In this document: positions 39,987 through 52,948 of the stretch, piece by piece
Layout of the letters: every line of letters begins with the position of its first letter
Position numbering within the stretch: the first letter of the stretch is position 1
Assembly: GCA_963971425.1 (NCBI GenBank)
Contig: OZ020517.1
Coordinates: forward strand, 26,492,668 to 26,556,667
Length of the DNA stretch: 64,000 bases
Origin: Bryoerythrophyllum caledonicum
Lineage: Eukaryota; Streptophyta; Bryopsida; Pottiales; Pottiaceae
Reading direction: 5' to 3'
The notes under the pieces: model-generated
Database searches by the model: none
The model's input: the letters and a program-made list of their open reading frames with translations, nothing else
Told to the model about the DNA's origin: nothing
Program-made: the position numbers and the translations under genes

Positions 39987-42900
39987 CATCCAACGGCACA
40001 CAAAAAAGAGCAATAATGTACTTTATCCCAAGTACCATAAAATTCCACCCCAAATACCAACACATATTCAACACATTTGCACCACTTCTAAAAAATATGC
40101 ACGCACTACATAACACATATAACATTGCATTCCAACATATCGCCCATTACATCCAACAAAACAGATAAAACCCCCATCACACATATTGTATACTCTAATA
40201 ATTACCACTCACCCCTATCTAGAAGTATGTAATTGTCTTCTATCACCACCACACCTAAAGGTAACACAATGGACTAGCACTCTTTTAAACAAACTAGCCA
40301 CCCTATACAATCCACCCAAACGACACATAAACACAAAATATCCTTATACAAAGTTCATTGAAGAAAACCAAGACATTATACATCATAAAGAATCAATACA
40401 TAAAAAACTATATGAATTCATCCATAATCAAAACCCAAGCCCAACACAACATAAAATACAACAACACTTGTCATTCCTCTACAATGAAATAATAAAAGAA
40501 TCATTGAGATGCTTTGAATCCATACCAGACTACTCACACCCACCCCCACCACCCCCATACATCCCTCTTCTAAGTTTGAACACAAACACAATAGACAACG
40601 TCACATATATTCCAACATGGAACACTTCATTCTTCAACACTGCCCTCCCATGCATCCAAAACCCCACCACATATAAAAACACCCCCCCTGCAATAATCAC
40701 CATTTAAGAAATCAAACTCACAGCCACAAAGTCCACTAAATATATACAACCATTTTTTCCTAACTATAAACTCATCTTTAATAATACCCATGCACTCACA
40801 CGTTGTATCCAACAACGCCACCCATACACACCCGGTTGTGGCGGCCTTCTCACACTAGTACATAAATCCTAGCTACGCATTCCCCGGCAACATTGCCAAA
40901 ATTCCCACACCAATGCACATATCTCTATATCTACAAATTCTAAAAAATAATAACCATCCACTTCAACCATAGCTAATACTTTGGATTTACATGCCATCCC
41001 ATTCAAAAGACATCAGATTCATGACAGATATCAAAAATTCCATTACTACTAAAATTAACAATCACCCAAACCACGCATACTTATTATGTGGCAATTTTAA
41101 TAGAGACGTCGCACTAATCGGGAGACAACACGGAGACTGCTATTCTCCACCACAACCCATTGACCAACAATGGTGCAATTTCATCGATATACTAAATTTT
41201 AAGTATATACCTACAGACTCAAGACACTCCAGACAAAGTGGATATGACTTCAAAGATCCAAGCTTAATAGATGGCTTCTACATATTCAATTTCAACCACG
41301 CACAATATACCTGCACAACACAAACAAGAATCATTCCAAACTCAAACGACTCACCAATCCAATTAAACATCTTACAAAACACATTAATTAGTAGAGCACC
41401 CGTAGCACCATACAACGATAATGTTTAAATACTTAATCCCATCCCAATAACCAATGCACAAGATTTCAACACAATGTTTTTTGAAGAAAACTTTATACAA
41501 ATTGACTCCCTTATTAACTGTCAAATTAACAATGACCAACTCTCTCAAACTCAATAGCCGGAAATTTGTAACTCCCTAGACACAATGATAAATAACGTCT
41601 CTAACACCCTAGAGAAAACCTGTAAAGCCCCACCCATACCTCAACTAACAATTAGAACATCTAAACAAGGAGGCTACTTACCACAAAAACTCTTAAGAAA
41701 ATGGAAACAATACTTAAACACCTGCCACACCATTAGAAAAACAACTAGGAATGTAAAAACTAGCCCACAATGGTTTACCCACCCCATTTGCGAAGAAATA
41801 CAATCCCTCCAACATACTCAAATCTTACCACCACCACCCCCACACATCACCAGATGAATGGTTAGATGATATCGCATTAATTGCAAAAGAGGCAAATAAA
41901 CAAACCAGAAAAATAACAACCAAGTATACCAAAGAAAATATAAAAAAGCCATCTTTAAATACAAACAATTATATGAAACTAGTCCAAAGAAAATCAATAG
42001 ACGAGTCTTCAAAAGCAATGAATCTCCACCACTAGAATGCAACACTAACAAGTATAACATTGTAACTAGCCCCAAAGACATCGCAAATGAAATTCATTAC
42101 CAATAAACGAAAAACAATAGACCTACCGTACCTACATGCAACTACTTACCAGACCACCCAAATACAAATATATGTGCAGTAAAACAATACCCACGACATG
42201 ACTTTGACCACATTTTTATAGATAGACGTGGTAAATAAAAAATCATGCTACCCAACTACTTCAACCGTGCCACATACGACATATGCTTGAAATTTTTAGG
42301 AAACAATAAATCCCCAGGACCAGACCAAATTCCAAACTCCATATTAAAACTAATGCCCCAGAGATCCATGAACTTCTCTCCCTATTTTTCTCTCACTGCT
42401 ACAAACAAAAACAAATCTCCGCATCATGGAAAACTAGGTCTACAGTATTACTATATAAAAAAGGTGATCCCTCAATGCTTCCCAACCACAAACCAATTGC
42501 CTTAGTCAACACTATCTATAAACTCTTCACAAGTATATTCACATCCATATTATCCTTGTATGGAGAAAAACATCAAATCCTAGACGACAACCAAAAAGGC
42601 TTTTGTGCGGAAAGAAGTACCGCTAGACAACTCCAAACCATAATAGGTGCACTCAAAGACGCACGATTGACAAAGCAAGATATATATAATTTTTATATAT
42701 TGATTTCAAAAATGCATTTGGATCTATTGACCACGTGAGATCATTAACAATTATGTTTGACCTCACCTACCCCACCAACGTAGTCGTATTAGTTGGATAC
42801 ATCTCCTATAACTCCTCTATCTTATACGTTGGAGAACATTTTGGAACTACCCGTCCCATTCCCATCCAAGGCGGAACCATACAAGGTGACACCCTAAGCC

Positions 42901-43598
42901 CATATCTATTCATCATTTTTTTAGAACCACTACTAAGATGGATGCAAAGGGGAACTAACGGCTACACCTTTGGAACATCACAAGTCACCATAAACTTGGC
43001 CCCGTACGCCGATGACCTTGCTGCTATTGCCGATAAACTTAAATCAATATAAATCCAACTAAATAAAATAGACAAATTCTGCGATTCGTCCAGTATGGAC
43101 GTCGGCATCCAAAAATGTGCCTCCACGGAATTTCCAAACAAATCCAAAATGAACCTGACCGCATTCAAAGCACTCATGCAAACCGCCAACATAAACTACT
43201 GCAACCAACCCATCCCCATACTACATCAAAATGAATCTTACGTATATCTAGGCACAAATCTTGTCCCCTCTAAAATGGAAGATACAAATCCACACCATTA
43301 AACCACAAAACTGACTAAACAATGTAACAAACTCACAACATGCCCAGTCACTATGAAACAAAAAATAAAAATGGTAGAGACAATACTTAGACCCGGAGTA
43401 CATAGCATATAGTTTCTATGCAGTCCCATACTCTATGCCTGCTATAAAAAAACTAGACAAAAAAATCATAGCCATACACAAATCCATTTGTGGCTTCTCC
43501 AAATGCATATCAAATATCATAACCCAACTCCCAAAAAAATTATTTGGTTTAGAAGCTTTTTCCTTTAAAAATGCTTACCTTCGATGTGTAAAGGAACA
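39987..43598 (+). pseudogene. LINE ORF2: APE endonuclease and reverse transcriptase
   Basis: Endonuclease blocks: TPGCGGLLTLVHKS (about 40838), YLLCGNFNRDVALI (about 41070; the usual GDFN is GNFN here) and SLIDGFYIFN (about 41262). RT blocks: NNKSPGPDQIPNSILK (42303), NHKPIALVNTIYKLF, NQKGFCAERSTARQL, QGDTLSPYLFIIFLEPLL and YADDLAAIA (about 43007, active site intact). Frames change repeatedly (40186, 40991, 42245, 42475, 42735). The protein is very rich in Asn, Pro and Thr, with strong A/C bias in the sense strand, unlike the host genes. Confidence 0.8.
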
Positions 43599-43904
43599 TG
43601 TTATGACTACGTCGTACATCTGGACTAGTTGACAAGTAACTCTACAAAAGGGAATTCATGGGAAACCATTACAAATCCAATACGGTTATGGTAGTTGTAA
43701 ACTAAGTCTTCTTTTGTCTCTCTTAAAGCTTAGTGGGAGGAGCTTTGTCTCTCACCTTGCATATTATTAATATAGTGGAATGTTATAGTCTTAAGCTTCT
43801 TTGGTTTGCGGTATGATTCGTGGTTGTATTATTTGTAGAGTCATGATAGGGTGATTATAGTAGAGTGTCGACAGGAATTCGATTAGATTTAACCAGTTCT
43901 AACA
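43599..43904 (+). repeat. 5' LTR of the chromovirus
   Basis: It starts TGTTATGACTACG and ends CCAGTTCTAACA; 306 bp, the same length as the 3' copy. Confidence 0.92.
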
Positions 43905-44421
43905 TTATGCAAGGTCTGAGAATGTCTACGCTCCTTGGATTAAGAATGTACAATTATGGAATCCTGGCTACATGTTGAGTTCAATCATGACTCTATAATT
44001 CACGAGCCCCAATTCAGAGTGGAGGATGGGTGTTTGGTAGGTTCTGCATAAATAAAATAAAATATAAACTGACACGATGGGATATGATTCCGCCGATTCC
44101 AGGTTCTGTATAAATTAAAACCGACATGATGGAGTATGATCCGACCTTCTGGCGCCTACACCGAGATTCCAAAGTTCAACAGGATTAAAACCGGTTCAAA
44201 ATTCGAGCAGAAGGCTCGCAACGTCCGGCCAGTCTGTGAGAAAACCGGGTCGCGTTTCGAAAAACCGGATCATGGCTGGTGGCTCCTATATTCTCCCCGA
44301 ACGAAGATGAGGACTGTGATCTTGAATTGCGCCTCTATGGCACCGCGGCACCGCAAAATCCGCACCATGGACGAGGGAACCGCATAGTACCAGATATTCT
44401 TAGTGGCGAGTGAATGATATT

Positions 44422-45460
44422 ATGGACCAAGCGGGGGCGGTCAACGAGGCACGTATACAAATGCTCGAAGGGGCGGAACCAGAGGTTGCAACGTACATTC
44501 AGCAACAAGTACAATCAATTCTTTAAGCCGCACTACCGCATCTTCTTCAGCAAGTTTCAGAAAATTTGGCTGCATCTTTATTATTGGCATCCCCACTAGC
44601 GGCTGTGAAGACTTTCGAGCAAGGCTGTGAGCGAATTGAAGAATCCGACTATAAAGTGGCAGCACCCGAGAAGTTTGCCAGAAAGAAAAGAGGAGAGGTG
44701 TACAAATGGTTCGCTCAACTTCGGTTGGTATTCCGAGGCAGGCCACGTGCTTATCGATCAGATGAGGACAAAATCACCTACGCATTGTCGTATCTCACAG
44801 GGGCGGCTCAGAATTGGGCAATGCCCATATTACAGGGGCTAGACGAGGGACGTCGTCATGAGCTGTTGGCAAGCTACGAAGTATTCCGAGAGGCTATGAT
44901 TGCAGTATATGGCGATATTGATCGCCGAAGCACTGCCGAAGATAGATTGGGAAAGCTTCGTCAGACATGATCAATGGCAAGTTATATTTCAATGTTTAAC
45001 GAGCATGCTGCACAAGTGGATTGGAATGAGTCGAGTTTAATCGCAGGTTTTTGTGGCGGACTCAAGGACAAAGTTCTTGACTCAATTGCAACGGCAGAAG
45101 CACAACCACGGAGGCTTCATGAGTGGATGGCGATGTCTTCCCGGATTGATGAACGGTTGTGGTCACGACGTCCAAATTCCTCCAACTTAACTCCAAGAAA
45201 TCAAACTAGCCGTTCTCAAGCTAGCTCCAGGAGCTCTGGGCCTGTTCCGATGGAGTTAGATTCAATCGGTGGAACAACTGCTTTCGCAAAGACGGCTGCT
45301 GAAAGATTAGAATTTCAACAACAAGGAAGATGTTAGAGATGTGGTTAGTTAGGCCATGTTCGCGCAAGATGTCCGGTCAACCCCTCCAAACCACTATCTC
45401 TGGCAGTAATGGGAGGGGGCGACGAGAAGTTTGAAGAATTGGAAAAAGGACGATTCCGGG
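44422..45460 (+). pseudogene. Chromovirus gag
   Basis: The start MDQAGAVNEARI is at 44422. The same frame continues through TAA (about 44524), TGA (44968-44970) and TAG (45334-45336). The capsid core has VYKWFAQLRLVFRG, YALSYLTGAAQNWA and EAMIAVYGD. A CCHC knuckle reads C-x2-C-x3-GHVRARC with two ligand-spacing codons changed to TAG. Gag packages the RNA. Confidence 0.85.
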
Positions 45461-45461
45461 G

Positions 45462-48400
45462 TTGAAGTCATCGTTTCAGTACCCAGGCTCTTCTCAGACT
45501 CCGATTGCAACTGGTTTGCGTTCTGAACAAAAGAGATCCGCCATGCAAGTATCGATCAAGCATTTGAGCTCCTTGTCTCCATTATATCTGCGAGTTGTCA
45601 TGGATCCAGATGTTCATTTTACACTAACGGCAACGATTAATTCAATACCAGCGGTCACACTTGTTGACTCCGGAGCGACGGGGGTATTCATGCACCCATT
45701 GTTTGCTAAAAAATGCCAAGCAGAAATCAGGTCCAAAGTTGTTCCACAAGAAGTTCGGGTCATTGATGGTCGAATCATCAACTCAGGATTGATCACTCAT
45801 GAGGCCGTGGTGGAACTACAGGTGGGAAGTCTTTGAGAGGTTTTAACAGCAGACATCACCAACACAGGACGCTATCCCTGTGTTTTAGGGACTCCGTGGT
45901 TAGTACGTGCATGAGGAACAAAGAAAACAAAGGGTTTGGTGGAACTACGACCCGATGTCGCTCCCTGGTTTCCAATACAATCAGGCCATGATCAAATGGA
46001 GGCAAAAACTCATCATAATAGAAGGAATGAAGACTCAAGGAAATTATACAGGGTGACGACACCAAGGCATGCGATTGTGTCTGCAGCAGCGTTTAGACAG
46101 TCAGCTAAAAGGGTTGAATTATACACCTTAGAGGTGTCGGAATTATTTGGAACAAAAAAAATGGAAGGATTGACTGAAGGAGTAATCCCGATGGAATATC
46201 AAGACCTACAAGGGGCTTTCAGTGAGGAGGCATCCAACGAATTACCGGATCATGGAACATCAGATATGAAGATAGAATTCAAGGAAGGACAAGAGCCACG
46301 AAACACCGGCTTACGACCCATGTCTTCAGTAGAACTACAGGAACTTTGTAAATATTTGGAGGAGAACCTCGGAAAGGGATGGATTAGAAGATCCAAATCT
46401 TTGGTCTCAGTCCCAGTTGTGTTTGCTAAGACAAAAGAGGGAATGATTCTGGTATGTGTGGATTACCAAAATCTCAAACGTGTTATAATAAAGAATCAAT
46501 ATCCGCTATCGCTGATTCCCGAGCTCATTGATCGGTTATTGGGAGCTAAAGTTTTTACCAAGTTGGACATAAGACATGCATACCATCGCGTGAGGATGGC
46601 AACGAGTCATGAATATAAGACAGCATTTAAAACACGATATGGATTATTTGAGTATTTTGTGATGCCATTTGGCTTAACAAATGCCCCAGCTCAGTTCCAA
46701 GCACATATGCTGTTTATTTTCAATGACCTATTGGATATATCAGTGGTGATCTATCTCGACAATATACTTATTTTTTCAAAAAATTTAGAAGAACACCAAG
46801 TAGTGGTAAGAGAAGTTCTACGACGGCTACAATGATATGGACTTTATGCTAAAGCATCAAAGTGTCACTTCCACCGTAGCTCCGTGAAATTTCTAGGGAT
46901 GATTGTCTTAGGAGAAGGACTACAGATGTGCCCAGATAAGATCCAGGCAATTCAAGAATGGCCAAGTCCAAAAACAATAAAGGAGGTCCAAACACTCTTA
47001 GGCTTTGCAAACTTTTACCGCCGCTTTATTTGGGATTATTCAAAAATTGCGGTACCCCTCACGATCCTCACTAGGAAAAAACCAACAATTTTAGTGGGAT
47101 ACCGTGGCCCAACAAGCATTTGAGGAACTACGATCGCGGTTCATACAAGCACCGGTATTATTACATCCCAATTTTGACCATCCTTTTATTGTTGAAACGG
47201 ACGCATCCGACACTGCAACGGGAGGCATCCACTCTCAACATGGAGAAGATGGGCATTTGCATCCTTGCGCTTATTGTAGCTCTAAGATATCACTAGCAGA
47301 ACAAAATTATGACATCAACGATAAAAAGTTACTAAGTATTGTCTTAGCGTTTCAAGATTGGTGAGTCTACCTTGAAGGGTCACCTCATCAAGTACGAGTA
47401 ATTTTTGACCATAAGAATCTCGAGCAATTTCTTACCACCAAACAACTTAATCGACGACAAGCTCGATGGTCGGAGCGGCTATCAGCATTCGATTTTGTTA
47501 TTCAGCACAGGCCAAGATCATTAAATGGACGAGCGGATATGTTATCAAGACGCATAGATATTGAAAACAAATTTGACCATGATTCAAGACCTTTACTACG
47601 ATTCGCAATGTTGGAAACATGTCAACCGGTTTGGAATGACGCCAAAATTATTAACATGATCAAATTATCAACCATTAAGGATAAAAATCTAGAGCCAATA
47701 TTGGCATTTTTTACAAATAACCCTGATCAGGCACCAATAAACATCCGACGACGATTTCAAGACTACAATTTTCAAAATGGAGTACTCTATTTCCAGGATA
47801 AGATGGTGGTACCCGAAAATAATGAGTTAAGACTCCAGATACTAAGATCAAGACATGATGCCCCGCTTGCTGGACATTTAGGACGTGCAAAGACTTTAGA
47901 CCTCGTAGCGAGAACATTTTATTAGCCCTCCTTGCATCGATATGTTCACAAATACGTAGACAGTTGTGATTTATGCCAACGTTCAAAGTCGACACGCCAT
48001 AGTCGATATGGACTATTACAACCAATTCCAGCAGCACAAGCTCCGTGGAAACGGATAACAACAGATTTCATTGTAAAATTGCCAAAGAGTGCACGGTTTG
48101 ATGCTATAATGGTGGTAGTTGATAAGAACACTAAATTGGCTCATTTTATCCCAACAAATGAAACAATTGATTTGAAAAGGATGGCTATGTTATATCTTCA
48201 TGATATCTGGAAGCACCATGGAACACCAGAAGAAGTAATCTCTGACCGAGGGCCGATATTTGTATCAAAATTTTTACGACGTTTATATGACCTCCTCCGT
48301 ATTCACCCCCTTCATACAACAGCGTTCCATCCACAATCGGATGGACAAACGGAGCGGGTCAATCAAATTTTAGAGCAAATTCTCCGAATGCTTACCACCA

Positions 48401-49134
48401 GGCGCCAAGATGATTGGTCCGACCTCCTTCCCCTAGCTGAATTTGCTTATAATAATTCTCTTCATTTTGCTACAGACTTCTCACCATTTTATGCCACGTA
48501 TGGCTATCATCCAACTCTATCTTTTATAACACCTACGACTTCCACGGTCCCAGCAGCCGAAGAACGGATTTGTCAATTACAAGCGGTGCATGAAGAAATA
48601 AAGACTATGATTAAGATTGCAAGAGATCAAGCAAAATGAAATTATGATCAATATGTTCAACAACAACTGCATTTCAAACTTGGAGACAAAGTACTTCTTT
48701 GACACAAACACATTGCGACAACGGCACCTTCTAAAAAATTGGGACCCAAATTCTTAGGACCATTCCTTATCATAGCTAAAATATCAGATTTGGTACATCG
48801 TCTCAAGTTTCCCAAGACACTTTGCATCCATGACGTGTTCCACGTTTTGTGCTTAGAGCCATACCGCCAAGACACAATCCCAGGCCGCAAATAACAACCA
48901 CCACCACCACCTATCGTATCACCAAATGGAAATATCGAATGGGAAGTACATAGCATATTGGACTCTCGAATAATTGGCCAAGGAAAAAAACTTCAATATT
49001 TGGTTGCATGGCAAGGCTATGGACCGGATCAAAGCTCGTGGGAGCCTGCAGGAAATTTACAAAACGCCCTAGACGCCGTCAAGAAATTTCACCGTCGACA
49101 TCCTACAACCCCAAGACCAAGGACTAGGACCTAA
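45462..49134 (+). pseudogene. Chromovirus pol: protease, RT, RNase H, integrase, chromodomain
   Basis: Protease: TLVDSGATGVFMHPLFAKKC (45660). RT: KLDIRHAYHRVRM, FEYFVMPFGLTNAPA and IYLDNILIFSK (about 46750), where the YLDD active site is YLDN. RNase H: ETDASDTATGGI, then a TGA. The frame moves by one near 47095. Integrase: HLGRAKTLDLVARTFY, CDLCQRS, ITTDFIV, VISDRGPIF and HPQSDGQTERVN (all three acidic residues present). The chromodomain at about 48937-49060 (QYLVAWQGY, SSWEP) would bind methylated histone tails and direct integration to heterochromatin. TGA codons at 45834, 45912, 46833, 47362, 48637 and 48700 each stand where Arg (CGA) fits. Confidence 0.92.
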
Positions 49135-49143
49135 AAGAGGGGG
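49133..49143 (+). promoter_or_regulatory. Polypurine tract of the chromovirus
   Basis: AAAAGAGGGGG lies three bases before the 3' LTR, the expected plus-strand primer. Confidence 0.75.
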
Positions 49144-49146
49144 TAA

Positions 49147-49452
49147 TGTTACGACTACGTCGTACATCTGGACTAGTTGACAAGTAACTCTACAAAAGGG
49201 AATTCATGGGAAACCGTTACAAATCCAATACGGTTATGGTAGTTGTAAACTAAGTCTTCTTTTGTCTCTCTTAAAGCTTAGTGGGAGGAGCTTTGTCTCT
49301 CACCTTGCATACTATTAATATAGTGGAATGTTATAGTCTTAAGCTTCTTTGGTTTGCGGTATGATTCGTGGTTGTATTATTTGTAGAGTCATGATAGGGT
49401 GATTACAGTAGAGTGTCGACAAGAATTCGATTAGGTTTAACCAGTTCTAAGA
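49147..49452 (+). repeat. 3' LTR of the chromovirus
   Basis: It starts TGTTACGACTACG and ends CCAGTTCTAAGA; the terminal CA has become GA. It is followed by GAACA. Confidence 0.92.
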
Positions 49453-49457
49453 GAACA

Positions 49458-51305
49458 ACTTCAAAATGCACTCAACAACAAAGGTAGACTTGGAAAGATT
49501 TTCAAAGGGCTCACCTGCTCTATCCTTGCCAAATTCGGTGGTGCTAAAAACATACCTAGAATAAACAAAACAAACTACACTAGATCACCAATCACGCGGA
49601 CATTTTTTCTACTAAAAAAAGAAGCAAAACTTTACCTCAAAAGCACATTCACGGACTTCTTATTAGAACCCTCACCTTTGGAACAAATATGGCTACAAGA
49701 AATCCAAAATGACACAAGAATTAACCAACACCTCTTCCAAAATCTTTTGACAATAAATTTTACCAACTTAAAATAAATTACACTACCAAATGGAACACAC
49801 ATTTTGAACCACAATGACTTCAAGACATTTCATACTACACCATCCAAACTAATAAACAATGCTTTTAGTATTTCCCAACAATTATTTTGCTACCCTCCAA
49901 TCTCCAATACATGCGCCTCACCATGCCTTGTACACCCAAATCCCTACACTCAAAAAGATGAATATGTTATCACCAACAATAATACCCATTTCAGAAACAA
50001 CACCCCACCAATTCACTCCCCTAACTTGCCGCACCCATCTCGTCCTAATTCTCCCCTGTATACATCCTAAAAAATCCCTCTACATATCCCATAAATCTTA
50101 TCATCAACCATAAACAAAGAAAACACATTGACTCTAACAATTTTTTTTAAAATGATACCAAATATCTATGTCAATGGCAACACAACAACAATACTTACAA
50201 CAAGTAGTTATCCCAAAGGAACTTCTTTCAATGGCATGGTCATAACACCTGTTTGGGTTCGCGACGTTGTCGTGGTCTTGCTGGATTGGACTTGCGGCGA
50301 GGGCGTAAATCCCGACAGAGCCCACCCTTTAAGACTTCTTGTGAACGAGATGGTGTGGAGTAGGGAGGCAAGTAGTTAGGTATTGACTCGGAAGCTTTGT
50401 GGACGGTTCTAACGTGCACTCACTGGGACCAGATTATAAGAACTCCCGACAATTGACACAATTTTATTTAAACACTCAAAACAAATTCTACTCAGAAATC
50501 ATACAAGCACACCACCCTCAAGAGCAACTTTGTAACTCAAGATCCGTCACCCCACCCATAATTATTCCCCTCCTAAACATCCACACAACCAAATGTAACC
50601 CCAAAAAGGATATTCTCATATAAAAATACCATCAAAATTAACAATGACCATGCACATACATATGAAGACAATGGAAGTCATCTTATCACTATTCCCGTCA
50701 CTAGACTCCAATGGCTATGGAACCAATATCATAACAAACTACAAACTCCCACAAACATAGAGCCAACAACCCAACTGTTTGAAACTGAAATAGTTTGTCC
50801 ATACCAAGATATAAATACCGCATCCCAAAAACTGACCCCCTCAAATGCTCACAAAATACACTACCCATGCCCATTCTAAACTCACTAATCTCATCCTTCA
50901 ACATCCAAGACTCCTACTTCTCATCCCTTGTTATATGCTCCATGCACTCACTAAGTTCCATTCACCATTTGAAAGAGAAAATTTTTGGCACATCAGGAAA
51001 TGCCTTTGACCACAAATGGATTGGAAATAATACTGCGCACCCCCACAATGTAGAAGATATACAACAAGCAGTACATTGGGCAAGACTAGCGGCCAAAATG
51101 ATCCAATGAATACTTTCACCCTCATTATAACTCAAGATAATAACTCTTACCAAAATCTTAACCTCTACTTAGGGCCATTTCCTGATTTCCACATCATTGC
51201 ACGTTATTTGAAGCAGACTCGGTGCCATATGAAGAACCAACTATTCCACCTAAACTAAAAAGCAAACTTGGACTCAAACCATCCACAATACAAATATTAT
51301 CCATA
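49458..51305 (+). pseudogene. LINE ORF2, C-terminal region
   Basis: The frame resumes directly after the chromovirus (ALNNKGRLGKIFKGL, ITRTFFLLKKEAKLYLKS). Further on, FGTSGNAFDHKWIGNN, IQQAVHWARLAAKM, LGPFPDFHIIARY and, in another frame, YEEPTIPPKLKSKLG read as one tail. I know no enzyme name for this tail; a methyltransferase-like fold is possible but unproven. A GC-richer piece at about 50228-50430 does not fit the A/C-biased ORF and may be a small insertion. Confidence 0.5.
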
Positions 51306-51500
51306 TGTTGCAAGTCTTCGGGTCAGTATTCCTCCGGAAGACACTCAATTGTCGCTAAATGCTTCCAAAGTAAACCGCTCCAGTGTCGTTCCCACAGGGA
51401 TCTATTGAATAAACTACAAAACTAACTACTACACACTACTCTACAAGTTAGCTTTCCTACTCATTCCTTTGCTCAATATCCGGATCCTTCCGGATTCCGG
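51306..51500 (-). mobile_element. Truncated 3' end of the same retroelement family as 55809-61411
   Basis: In reverse complement it matches about 61190-61411: the CCGGAATCCGGAAGGATCC block, GTGGGAACGA, GAGCGG, CCGGAGGAATACTGAC and a final TGCAACA. Its terminal base is at 51306. How far it extends past 51500 is unclear. Confidence 0.65.
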
Positions 51501-51559
51501 ACTTCTTACAATAGCTTTATGGGTATAGTCCACTAAGCTTACTCACTTTTGGGCAAAAA

Positions 51560-52097
51560 AATATACTACAGGGTATGTTTTTCATGGAGCCCTTTGTAAG
51601 AGGTCACAAACGTTGAAGACCAACCATCCAACTGGTGGTTGCTAATCCTGGCCGTCGAATTTGTGATGCTACCTGACATAATTACAAACAACGGCGCATT
51701 AATCTGGACGCCTGGGATGAAGCCACGTGGCTCTGAATTTATGAATGCTATGGGCACGGTTTTCGAGGGGTTCCTGGGTCCGCGAGTTCCAGGCCGGCCA
51801 ATGTGTGTTTTTTTCCGCGCGGTTGTGGTTTTCTCTCCTCCTTGGCGCCGTTGAGTTTGGATGAATTGACATGAGGCGATGGCCAAATATTCCGAAACGA
51901 GTAGAGGCGGAGCTGGTGCACGCCGCGATTGAACTTCATAATTCAAGAAATCCATGTCAAGGTATTCAATCGCTGTAGTTGTAGAGAGAGAGTGCCAAGG
52001 ATTAGCATGATAGAAGAGTTGTGATTAGATTAGGTGACATCCTGTTCGTGGCGGGCGAGGTGCTCGAGGTCATAGGGTTAAGCGCTCCTGAAAAGTG
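51560..52097. other. Region without recognised gene, upstream of the duplicated segment
   Basis: Mixed composition; open frames on both strands without family features. It might be the promoter region of the locus at 52-64 kb. Confidence 0.35.
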
Positions 52098-52707
52098 GTG
52101 CGCGATCAGTGTATGTTCGTGGAAGGTTGTCTCGGGAGGAGGGTCGGGCCACGAACCATAGTGTATATGAAGACCGCAGAGGCATTGAAGTTGGATCGTA
52201 GCCGAAGGAGGAGCTCCTGGATCGCAGTTCGAGCTCGGGGTGGCGACGGCGTTGTGTTCTTGGTAAGACATTGCCTGAAGTTACTGTTTTGCATTTCTCA
52301 TGCTTTTTTTCCTTCATCTGGTCTAAAGCACGTGGATCGACGTAGCAAGTACATAGGTAGGGGATGTGTGGAAAGTGCTTGCAAGTACTGGGTCTCATTT
52401 TGAATCTTAAATGTGCGATCGGTGTCTGTGCGTGGAAGTTTGTCTCCGGAGGAGGGTCGGGCAACGAACCACAGTGTATGTGAAGACCGCAGAGGCGTTG
52501 GAGTTGGATCGCAGCTAAAGGAAGAGCTCTTGGATCGCAGTTTGCGCTTGGGCTGGCGACGGCGTTATGTACTTGGTAAGACATCGCATGAAGTTACTGT
52601 TTTGCATTTCTCATGCTTTTTTTTCTTATTCTGGCTTGATACACGTGGATTGCCGTAGCACGTACGTAGATAGGGGACGTGTGGGGAGTGCTTGCAAGTT
52701 CTCGATG
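52098..52707. repeat. Tandem duplication of a 300-bp segment
   Basis: Segments 52098-52396 and 52413-52707 are about 85% identical (shared: gaggagggtcgggc, gaagaccgcagaggc, gttactgttttgcatttctc). Each contains TTG followed by GTAAGACAT, a good splice donor at the same place, so this may be a duplicated 5' exon of the downstream locus. On the minus strand both copies are also open in the same frame (start MSYQ, then HNAVA). Confidence 0.65.
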
Positions 52708-52766
52708 TGTGCTTGCAAGTTCTCGATGTGTGCTTGCAAGTTGTGGGTGTGTGCTTGCAAGTACTG
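52688..52766. repeat. 21-bp tandem repeat, about four units
   Basis: Unit GTGCTTGCAAGTTCTCGATG plus T; the first two are identical, the third varies, the fourth is partial. It lies at the end of the duplicated segment. Confidence 0.8.
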
Positions 52767-52948
52767 TTTTCTAAATGTAAGCTGCTCTTGTGTCCGCAGC
52801 TTGCTAATCAGTGTAAAATGAGGTGCTAGGCTTGTTCGTTTCATTACATGTGTGTTTTAGTTGGACGGGATGTGGAAGATTGTCCATGGCTGGAATGCAA
52901 ATTGTTTGCTTTAGGTTGCTACTTGATTAATGTACACTTGAACTGTAG

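Larger units (their letters stand above)
43599..49452 (+). mobile_element. Chromovirus (Ty3/gypsy with chromodomain), 5854 bp, inserted in the LINE
   Basis: LTRs of 306 bp lie at 43599-43904 and 49147-49452, with target duplication GAACA at 43594-43598 and 49453-49457. The inner order is gag, protease, RT, RNase H, integrase, chromodomain, then a polypurine tract. The LTRs differ at about 7 positions (2.3%), six of them transitions. Many TGA stops show it is dead. No clear primer-binding site was seen after the 5' LTR. Confidence 0.93.
34925..51305 (+). mobile_element. Decayed LINE (APE-type non-LTR retrotransposon) with two nested insertions
   Basis: Parts in order: ORF1 (35135-36600), an A/C-rich spacer, the start of ORF2 with a 2A-like motif (36843-36914), endonuclease (40000-41430), RT (42239-43300), and a C-terminal region up to about 51300. 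The CACTA element at 36915-39983 and the chromovirus at 43599-49452 interrupt ORF2. Both have clean target duplications, so the LINE is oldest. Frames shift many times. The 5' boundary is approximate. The 3' end abuts another repeat at 51306. Confidence 0.75.
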
